This document shows positions 1-4,890 of a stretch of 7,697 bases of DNA, one piece after another. This DNA comes from an uncultured Eubacteriales bacterium. GTDB taxonomy: Bacteria > Bacillota > Clostridia > Oscillospirales > Oscillospiraceae. A program made the position numbers and the translations under genes. The stretch is taken from positions 1 through 7,697 of the forward strand of contig CAJKNS010000108.1 in NCBI GenBank assembly GCA_905201305.1. Direction: 5' to 3'. The notes under the pieces are model-generated. The model ran no database searches. It was not told the origin of the DNA and saw only the letters and a program-made list of their open reading frames with translations. Position 1 is the stretch's first letter, and every line of letters begins with the position of its first letter.

Positions 1-389
1 CTGGTGGTCCCGGCGGTCCCGGTGGTCCTGGCGGTCCCGGTGGTCCTGGCGGTCCCGCGAAGGATCCTGAGCCGATTGGTCGCTTTGAAGGCAAAAAAGC
101 AACCCGCTGCATCACCGCCTACAGCAAATACAGCGTAGACTTCATTCTGGATGACGACGGCGTATGGCGTATCTGGAAAATGCAGCTGTTCCCGCTGTTC
201 AAGTGCTCCCGCTATGTGGACTGGACCCGCTATCCCCAGAAGATGCCCAAATCCCATACCAACCCCGACGGCAAGGCGGACGGAAGCGGCATGGTTTACA
301 TCTGGGGCAAGGACGTCATCTATCCTGCCGACCAGCCTCAGCCCCCGCTGCCCTACACCCATTTTGACGACATTGGTCCCTGCTGCTGA
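1..389 (+). CDS. NTF2/SnoaL-like family protein, 3' part only
   Basis: The gene enters from the left edge; the first whole codon is at 3 and the stop is TGA at 387-389, leaving 128 visible residues. After a Gly-Gly-Pro repeat (visible residues 1-18) comes the C-terminal half of an alpha+beta cone fold. It has a strand-rich segment around YSKYSVDFILDDDGVWRIWK (residues 40-59), then a Trp/Tyr/Pro-rich tail ending YTHFDDIGPCC. The VDF...gvWRIWK pattern and the Pro-rich tail are typical of SnoaL-like (SnoaL_4/NTF2) proteins, which include dehydratases, isomerases and many uncharacterised enzymes. The next gene encodes a relative with the matching segment YALDFVHTDAGWRIAGLKV, so the two form a tandem pair 13 bases apart. 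No signal peptide can be judged because the N-terminus is missing. The family call is fairly sure; the reaction is unknown, and catalytic residues lie mostly in the missing half. Confidence 0.72.
   Translation, partial: GGPGGPGGPGGPGGPGGPAKDPEPIGRFEGKKATRCITAYSKYSVDFILDDDGVWRIWKMQLFPLFKCSRYVDWTRYPQKMPKSHTNPDGKADGSGMVYIWGKDVIYPADQPQPPLPYTHFDDIGPCC
3..56 (+). repeat. Collagen-like (Gly-Gly-Pro)x6 coding tandem repeat
   Basis: Six consecutive 9-base units encode Gly-Gly-Pro. They are built from an alternating 18-base pattern close to GGTGGTCCTGGCGGTCCC. The repeat may continue left of the window. It sits in the partial SnoaL-like protein just before the last strand pair. The downstream paralogue has an ordinary Asp/Pro/Ala-rich loop at the corresponding place (its residues about 118-140). 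The near-identical DNA units suggest growth by slippage, and the length probably varies between strains. Confidence 0.9.
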
Positions 390-390
390 A

Positions 391-395
391 AGGAG
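391..395 (+). promoter_or_regulatory. Ribosome binding site AGGAG for the second SnoaL-like gene
   Basis: AAAGGAG ends 7 bases before ATG 403. It fixes the start there, rather than at in-frame codons as far upstream as 151 that lie inside the previous gene. Confidence 0.85.
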
Positions 396-402
396 ATTCG
401 AT

Positions 403-987
403 ATGACACTGGAAGAACTGAACCTGACCTGTGACCGGCTGGAAGCCGCACAGGCATGCCGGAATCTGGTTGGAAAGCTGTCCTATTACGACTCCGCTTT
501 CCGCACCAACGATCTAATTGATCTTTGGGATACCAGCGACAATGCCACCCTGGAGCTGCCCGGAGTTTCTCTCAAGGGCTTTTCGGCAGTGAAGGAATAT
601 CTGCAAAAGAAGGGTGACCGGAACGATCCCGGCATGGACATTGCCATGCGCGGCACCCTGGTCATTCACAACATGAACTGCGATGCCCTGACGGTAGCGC
701 CCGACGCAAAAACCGCCCACGGCACCTGGTTCTCCCCCGGCATTGCCACGGATCTGTATGACCCCAAGGCTCCTGATACCGTGCCGGATAAGCACAGCAC
801 CGCCAATCTGGAGGCATCCGCCAACTACATTTGGCAGGAGTATGCGCTGGACTTTGTCCATACCGACGCAGGCTGGCGCATTGCAGGCTTGAAGGTCCGC
901 ACCTTCTTTGACACCCCCTTCGATACCCCATGGAGCGAGAGCAAGCATACCATGTGGGGAACGGATCAAATCATCACGGAGATGTAA
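403..987 (+). CDS. NTF2/SnoaL-like family protein
   Basis: This encodes 194 residues with no signal peptide or membrane segment, so it is probably cytoplasmic. Helix 1 is predicted from TLEELNLTCDRLEAAQACRN (residues 2-21). GKLSYYDSAF (24-33) and the region NDLIDLWDTSDNATLELP (36-53) follow. A beta-rich half ends in YALDFVHTDAGWRI (147-160) and FDTPWSES (173-180). This order (helical start, Tyr/Asp-rich pocket segment, then a curved sheet ending with a xDF..d.gWRI strand pair) is that of SnoaL-like/NTF2 proteins. The family includes polyketide cyclases, steroid isomerases, scytalone dehydratase and the bile-acid dehydratase BaiE. The length fits, but I cannot place catalytic residues confidently, so no reaction is claimed. 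The ATG has a good AGGAG 7 bases upstream and follows the paralogous gene by 13 bases, implying one transcript. A terminator follows at 1040-1080. Confidence 0.8.
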   Translation: MTLEELNLTCDRLEAAQACRNLVGKLSYYDSAFRTNDLIDLWDTSDNATLELPGVSLKGFSAVKEYLQKKGDRNDPGMDIAMRGTLVIHNMNCDALTVAPDAKTAHGTWFSPGIATDLYDPKAPDTVPDKHSTANLEASANYIWQEYALDFVHTDAGWRIAGLKVRTFFDTPFDTPWSESKHTMWGTDQIITEM

Positions 988-1008
988 TTCTCCTTTTTCT
1001 TCCCTGTT

Positions 1009-1033
1009 TTCCGGCAGAAATCGTCTGCCGGAA
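1009..1033 (+). other. Perfect 10-bp hairpin without U-tail
   Basis: TTCCGGCAGA (1009-1018) pairs exactly with TCTGCCGGAA (1024-1033) around a 5-base loop. No T-run follows, so it is not an intrinsic terminator by itself. It lies just before the real terminator and could protect the 3' end of the SnoaL-like transcript. Confidence 0.6.
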
Positions 1034-1039
1034 GCAGGT

Positions 1040-1080
1040 AACCGGGACTGCGTAACAATTCGCAGTCCCGGTTCTTTTTT
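1040..1080 (+). terminator. Rho-independent terminator of the SnoaL-like gene pair
   Basis: A 13-bp perfect stem (AACCGGGACTGCG, 1040-1052, with its complement at 1061-1073) closes an 8-base loop and runs into CTTTTTT (1074-1080). It lies 53 bases after the stop at 987 and separates the SnoaL-like unit from the transporter operon. Confidence 0.93.
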
Positions 1081-1191
1081 ATTACGGATGCGAAATAAGA
1101 ACTTTTTGGGGACTCAATGTGCTGCTTTTGTCCATTTATCAACCAAACAGGCAATTTTATTTCAATTATATTAAGACTTCAAAAACAGCAG

Positions 1192-1220
1192 TTGAAATTT
1201 AGACCAACTTGTACTATAAT
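1192..1220 (+). promoter_or_regulatory. Sigma-A type promoter of the CUT2-type importer operon
   Basis: The -35 is TTGAAA (1192-1197), the spacer is 17 bases, and the -10 is TATAAT (1215-1220). Transcription would start near 1227, giving a leader of about 55 bases. The upstream stretch 1150-1175 is AT-rich and could help polymerase binding. A short GGCA-N4-TGCC inverted repeat (1245-1256) lies just downstream and might be an operator, but it is weak evidence. Confidence 0.85.
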
Positions 1221-1269
1221 GTCCGTAGATTTGAAAGGTCTTTTGGCAAATATGCCGGAATTCCAGATT

Positions 1270-1274
1270 GGAGG
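1270..1274 (+). promoter_or_regulatory. Ribosome binding site GGAGG that sets a TTG start
   Basis: GGAGG lies 8 bases before TTG 1283. The in-frame TTG at 1268 overlaps the GGAGG itself, so it cannot be the start used with this site. No in-frame ATG lies nearby. GTG 1292 is a weaker alternative with 17-base spacing. Confidence 0.8.
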
Positions 1275-1282
1275 TATCCAAA

Positions 1283-2818
1283 TTGCCTGAAGTGAAAACC
1301 ATCATCCAGTGCCAGGACATTGTAAAGGTATTCCCCGGTGTCCGTGCGCTGGACGGCGTGTCTTTTGACATCCGGGAGGGCGAGGTTCATTCTCTGTGCG
1401 GCGAAAACGGCGCAGGAAAGTCCACCCTGATTAAGGTTCTTACCGGTGTCCATGCCCCCGATGGCGGAAAATATCTCATCGACGGTCAGGAGGTTCATCT
1501 GAAAAGCACCCAGGAGGGCATCGCATTGGGCGTCTCCTGCGTGTATCAGGAGCTGTCCATTGCCCCGCAGCTGGACGTTGCAAAAAACCTGTTCATCGGC
1601 AACCTGCCCATGAAAGGCGGACTGGTGGATCACAAAACCCTTTACCGCCGCACCGCTGAGATTCTGTCGGAGCTGGACCTGAACGTTTCCCCCAAAACCA
1701 TCGCCGGTGATCTCTCCGTGGGTCAGCAGCAGATGCTGGAAATCGGCAGAGCACTCACCCGCAATGCCCGGGTCATCATTATGGATGAGCCCACCTCTTC
1801 CCTGTCCGAATCCGAAACCGAAACGCTGTTTGGCGTCATCAAAAAGCTCACCGCCAAGAACATCGCCGTGGTGTACATCTCCCACAAGCTCGACGAGGTT
1901 ATGTATCTGTCTGACCGAATCACAGTCATTCGCGACGGCAAAAACATTGTCAGCCGGGACAAATCGGAATTTACGCAGGATCAGCTGATTGCCAGCATGA
2001 TCGGTCGTCCGCTCCAGCATCTCTATCAGAAGGAAGCTGCGGAAATCGGCGAAACCATGCTGGAGGTAAAAAATCTGACCCGCAAGGGTGTATTCCAGGA
2101 CATCTCCTTCTCGGTCCGCAAGGGCGAGGTGGTCGGCTTCTTCGGACTGGTGGGCGCCGGACGCAGTGAGATCATGCGTGCCATCTTCGGCGTGGACAAA
2201 TACCAGAGCGGCGAAGTGATTCTCGATGGGAAGGAGCTCCGCGGCGGCGATCCTGCCGCAGCCATCCATGCCGGTATCGGCTTCTGCACCGAAGACCGGA
2301 AAAAGGAAGGTCTTGCACTGAAGCTCTCGATTCTGCTGAATATGACGCTGGTTCGACTGCCCCTGCTTTCCAAGCTGGGCGTCATCAACCGTGCCAAGCA
2401 GCGGGCAGCAGCCGACGAGTATATGGAGTCCATCTCCATCAAGGCGCCTTCGGTCCATCAGCTGGTGGGCAACCTCTCCGGCGGCAACCAGCAGAAGGTC
2501 GTCGTTGCAAAATGGCTGATGATGCATCCCAAGGTGCTGATTGTAGACGAGCCTACCCGTGGCATCGATGTTGGCTCCAAGTCGGAAATCTATGGTCTTC
2601 TGTCTGACCTTGCCAAGCAGGGCATGGCAATTATCGTAGTTTCCTCGGAAATCGAGGAGATTATGGGTGTCTGCGACAGTGTTGTCACCATTTCCGAGGG
2701 CAAAAAAACCGCACAGCTGACCATCAACGATCAGCTCACCCGGGAGCAGGTGCTCTCCTGCGCTTTGGGCAGCAAGCCCGATTGGGCAGAATCCGGAAAG
2801 GACGGTGATGCACAGTGA
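1283..2818 (+). CDS. Sugar-type (RbsA/MglA-like) ABC importer ATPase, two-domain
   Basis: This 511-residue protein is the energising subunit of a CUT2-type ABC importer and acts on the inner face of the membrane. Domain 1 has Walker A GENGAGKST (40-48), a Q-loop glutamine in VYQELS (Gln89), signature LSVGQQQ (144-150), Walker B VIIMDEP (164-170) and switch His201 in YISHKLDE. Domain 2 carries the degenerate Walker A GLVGAGRSE (288-296), with Arg in place of the usual Lys. Its signature is LSGGNQQK (398-405), its Walker B is VLIVDEP (418-424), and VVSSEIEE replaces the H-loop histidine. This asymmetry (one full ATP site, one degenerate) and the length are normal for RbsA/MglA/XylG. The start is TTG 1283, chosen for its spacing from GGAGG. 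The stop overlaps the GTG of the first permease by 4 bases, implying translational coupling. The substrate cannot be told from the ATPase. Confidence 0.95.
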   Translation: MPEVKTIIQCQDIVKVFPGVRALDGVSFDIREGEVHSLCGENGAGKSTLIKVLTGVHAPDGGKYLIDGQEVHLKSTQEGIALGVSCVYQELSIAPQLDVAKNLFIGNLPMKGGLVDHKTLYRRTAEILSELDLNVSPKTIAGDLSVGQQQMLEIGRALTRNARVIIMDEPTSSLSESETETLFGVIKKLTAKNIAVVYISHKLDEVMYLSDRITVIRDGKNIVSRDKSEFTQDQLIASMIGRPLQHLYQKEAAEIGETMLEVKNLTRKGVFQDISFSVRKGEVVGFFGLVGAGRSEIMRAIFGVDKYQSGEVILDGKELRGGDPAAAIHAGIGFCTEDRKKEGLALKLSILLNMTLVRLPLLSKLGVINRAKQRAAADEYMESISIKAPSVHQLVGNLSGGNQQKVVVAKWLMMHPKVLIVDEPTRGIDVGSKSEIYGLLSDLAKQGMAIIVVSSEIEEIMGVCDSVVTISEGKKTAQLTINDQLTREQVLSCALGSKPDWAESGKDGDAQ

Positions 2819-3834
2819 GCAAGACAAAATCCAAGGACAGCCGCTCTCTGTGGAGCCGGTTTATGAGTCTCAACGGCGCGGCAATGCTGATTGCCATGGT
2901 GATTATCATCATTCTCTTTGAAATCATCCTGACCATCACCAAGGGCAGCGCCGGAATGTCCTTTATCACCCCCACCAACCTCTTTAGTATTCTCCGTCAG
3001 CAGGCATACACCGGCATCATCGCCTTTGGTCTGACGCTGGTGATGATTACCGGCAACATCGACCTGAGCGTCGGCAGCATGCTCACCTTCCTGTGCTGCG
3101 TCTGCGCCAAAATCATGATGGGCACCGACAACGGTCTGCTGGGCATCTTCGGCACCATTGCTGCCGGCGCCATCTGCGGTCTGGTCAACGGCGTTCTGGT
3201 GAGCTATGTAAAGCTGAACTCCTTCATCACCACCCTGGGCACCAGCTCCATCTTTACGGCGCTGGCACTGCGGATTTCCTCCGGCACTGTTCTGGTTATC
3301 CCGGATAACTGCGATCCTCTGTTCCAGGCTGTGGGTATTACCTCCTTTGGACCGGTACACATTCTCATTGTCTGGTTTGTGATCGTTGCTGTGGTACTGG
3401 GTCTGCTGCTCAGCCGCACGGTTTACGGTCAGCAGCTCTATACCATTGGCTCCAATCCGGTTGCAGCTCGTTTCTCCGGCATCCGCGCCAAGCGCAACAC
3501 CACCATCAGCTATGTCATCACCGGTCTTTGTGTGGGTCTTGCCGCCGTGCTGATGATGGCAAACGTCAAGAGTTCCAATCCCCAGGCCTCCAACGGCAAG
3601 GAAATGGAAATCATCCTGGCTGTGGTGCTGGGCGGCGTATCCGTCACCGGCGGCAAGGGCTCCGTTTGGGGCAGCATCATTGGCGTTCTGTTCTACGGCG
3701 TTCTGTCCGCAGGCTTCACCCAGCTGAACCTCTCCACTTATGTCCAGTGGGTCATTATGGGCGTCATCATGATTACGGCACTGTCCATTGACGTGCTGAA
3801 GGAAAGGGGGATCAAGCTGTGGAAAAAGAAGTAA
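2815..3834 (+). CDS. CUT2-family ABC importer permease 1 (RbsC/MglC-like)
   Basis: This is a 339-residue membrane protein of the BPD_transp_2 family with about eight to ten hydrophobic helices. Family signatures are visible: FGLTLVMITGNIDLSVGS (71-88), GLVNGVLVSYVKLNSFITTL (122-141), the cytoplasmic coupling segment IGSNPVAARFSGI (211-223), and GGVSVTGGKGSVWGSIIG (273-290). Together these mark the RbsC/XylH/MglC group, which imports pentoses, hexoses, autoinducer-2 and similar solutes. The gene starts at GTG 2815 inside the stop of the ATPase gene (GTGA, 4-base overlap), with GGAAAGGA about 12 bases upstream. The long polar N-terminus (residues 1-20) precedes helix 1. The last 16 bases overlap the second permease gene. 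The family is certain; the substrate is unknown. Confidence 0.94.
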   Translation: MSKTKSKDSRSLWSRFMSLNGAAMLIAMVIIIILFEIILTITKGSAGMSFITPTNLFSILRQQAYTGIIAFGLTLVMITGNIDLSVGSMLTFLCCVCAKIMMGTDNGLLGIFGTIAAGAICGLVNGVLVSYVKLNSFITTLGTSSIFTALALRISSGTVLVIPDNCDPLFQAVGITSFGPVHILIVWFVIVAVVLGLLLSRTVYGQQLYTIGSNPVAARFSGIRAKRNTTISYVITGLCVGLAAVLMMANVKSSNPQASNGKEMEIILAVVLGGVSVTGGKGSVWGSIIGVLFYGVLSAGFTQLNLSTYVQWVIMGVIMITALSIDVLKERGIKLWKKK

Positions 3835-4811
3835 AGCGCAATCAAGCGATCCGCATGATTAAGGACAACAACTCCGTATTGATCCTTGCGGTGCTGCTGG
3901 CAGTTTGTTTTCTGTTTGTCGATGGCTACAAAAACGGCTTTTATAATGTCATTGTCTATTCCAGCATTTACGGCGTGATTTGCCTGGGGCTTGGCTTAGT
4001 CATGATTACCGGCAACATTGATCTGTCCGTAGGCTTTCAGGCAGGTCTGGCAGGCGTCACCACCGTGCTGAGCTTTAATGCGGTCTACGCTGCCACCGGC
4101 GGCAACAGCACACTGTCTCTCATCATCTCCATTGTGGTTGCCCTGATTACCGGTGCGCTCACAGGTCTGCTCAACGGCTTTGTGGTGGCAAAAATCGGCG
4201 TTTCCCCGCTGATCGCTACCATTGCCACCAACTACCTGTTTAAAGGTCTGGTATTCAACTTTGCTCAGAGCTCCTTTGCACCCACCGATGCCGACGCAGT
4301 GAAGGTCATTGCAAAAACAAAGCTCTTTGGGCTTCGCTGGCTGACCCCCTCGGTAATCATCTTTGTGGTGATTGTCATTCTGCTGGGGCTTTGGATGTAT
4401 AAAACCAAGTTTGGCAACCGCCTCCATGTGGTAGGCGATAACCCCGAGGCTGCCTCCTATTCCGGTATCAGCGTCTCCAAAACAGTGCTGATCACTTATA
4501 TTCTCTGCGGCGTTCTGGCTGCGGTATCCGGGTTCCTGATGGTGTCCTTCGACGGCTACACCATCTACACCCAGGGCAATTCCCTGTCCACCTTCCCCAT
4601 CTCCTGCTGCGTCATCGGCGGCATTAAGATGGCAGGCGGCAAAGGCACCGTGGTTCATATGCTGCTGGGCGTTCTCATTATGCGCGCCATCTCCACCATG
4701 ATGAGCGTCATGTTCCTGAGCACCGATATGATTAACCTCATTACCGGTATCCTCCTGGTGGCAGTGCTGATTATCGATCGCTTCACCAGCACCAAGTCCG
4801 CCGACGAATAA
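3819..4811 (+). CDS. CUT2-family ABC importer permease 2
   Basis: This is a second, clearly different member of the BPD_transp_2 family, 330 residues. It repeats the same landmarks: LGLGLVMITGNIDLSVGF (56-73), GLLNGFVVAKIGVSPLIATI (116-135), the coupling segment VGDNPEAASYSGIS (205-218), and GGIKMAGGKGTVVHMLLG (267-284). The start is GTG 3819 with AGGAAAGGGGG ending 8 bases upstream, and the gene overlaps permease 1 by 16 bases. Two non-identical permeases in one operon suggest a heterodimeric membrane channel. This is seen in some CUT2 systems (LsrCD for autoinducer-2, and several uncharacterised Clostridia importers), whereas RbsC and MglC act as homodimers. The C-terminus is charged and cytoplasmic. 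The heterodimer itself is inferred. Confidence 0.93.
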   Translation: MEKEVKRNQAIRMIKDNNSVLILAVLLAVCFLFVDGYKNGFYNVIVYSSIYGVICLGLGLVMITGNIDLSVGFQAGLAGVTTVLSFNAVYAATGGNSTLSLIISIVVALITGALTGLLNGFVVAKIGVSPLIATIATNYLFKGLVFNFAQSSFAPTDADAVKVIAKTKLFGLRWLTPSVIIFVVIVILLGLWMYKTKFGNRLHVVGDNPEAASYSGISVSKTVLITYILCGVLAAVSGFLMVSFDGYTIYTQGNSLSTFPISCCVIGGIKMAGGKGTVVHMLLGVLIMRAISTMMSVMFLSTDMINLITGILLVAVLIIDRFTSTKSADE

Positions 4812-4822
4812 TCTGTTGGTTT

Positions 4823-4868
4823 TCCCTCAGGAAGAGGGATCATCATAAACTCAGGAGGCACCGCCTCC
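4823..4868 (+). other. Two small hairpins in the gap before the binding-protein gene
   Basis: The 79-base gap between permease 2 and the lipoprotein gene holds TCCCTC/GAGGGA (4823-4828 with 4834-4839, 5-base loop) and GGAGGC/GCCTCC (4854-4859 with 4863-4868, 3-base loop). Neither is followed by a real T-run, so they are not convincing terminators. Structures in this position often protect or process the downstream binding-protein mRNA. The hairpin at 4854-4868 contains a GGAGG that would be hidden, but the likely ribosome binding site for the next gene is AAAGGA at 4876-4881. Confidence 0.5.
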
Positions 4869-4890
4869 CCCTTTGAAAGGATGAAATGCT

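Noticed and set aside
1..60. Repeat region as a CRISPR array or non-coding satellite
   Set aside because: The units are 9 bases with no spacers and stay in frame, encoding Gly-Gly-Pro within a continuing SnoaL-like coding sequence.
151..402. Upstream extension of the second SnoaL-like gene to 151
   Set aside because: The stretch overlaps the first SnoaL-like gene in another frame and encodes a Pro/Arg/Thr-rich shadow. The ribosome binding site and family N-terminus fit ATG 403.
908..1174. Plus-strand small open frame across the terminator region
   Set aside because: It overlaps the end of the SnoaL-like gene, reads through the terminator hairpin, and has no ribosome site or recognisable protein features.
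1268..1282. TTG 1268 as start of the ATPase
   Set aside because: It overlaps the GGAGG ribosome binding site itself; TTG 1283 has correct 8-base spacing.
1214..2827. Very long minus-strand open frame (537 codons) opposite the ATPase gene
   Set aside because: The plus strand encodes an ATPase with every expected motif. The antisense frame is open only because of codon bias, and its translation is low-complexity without domain motifs, promoter or ribosome site.
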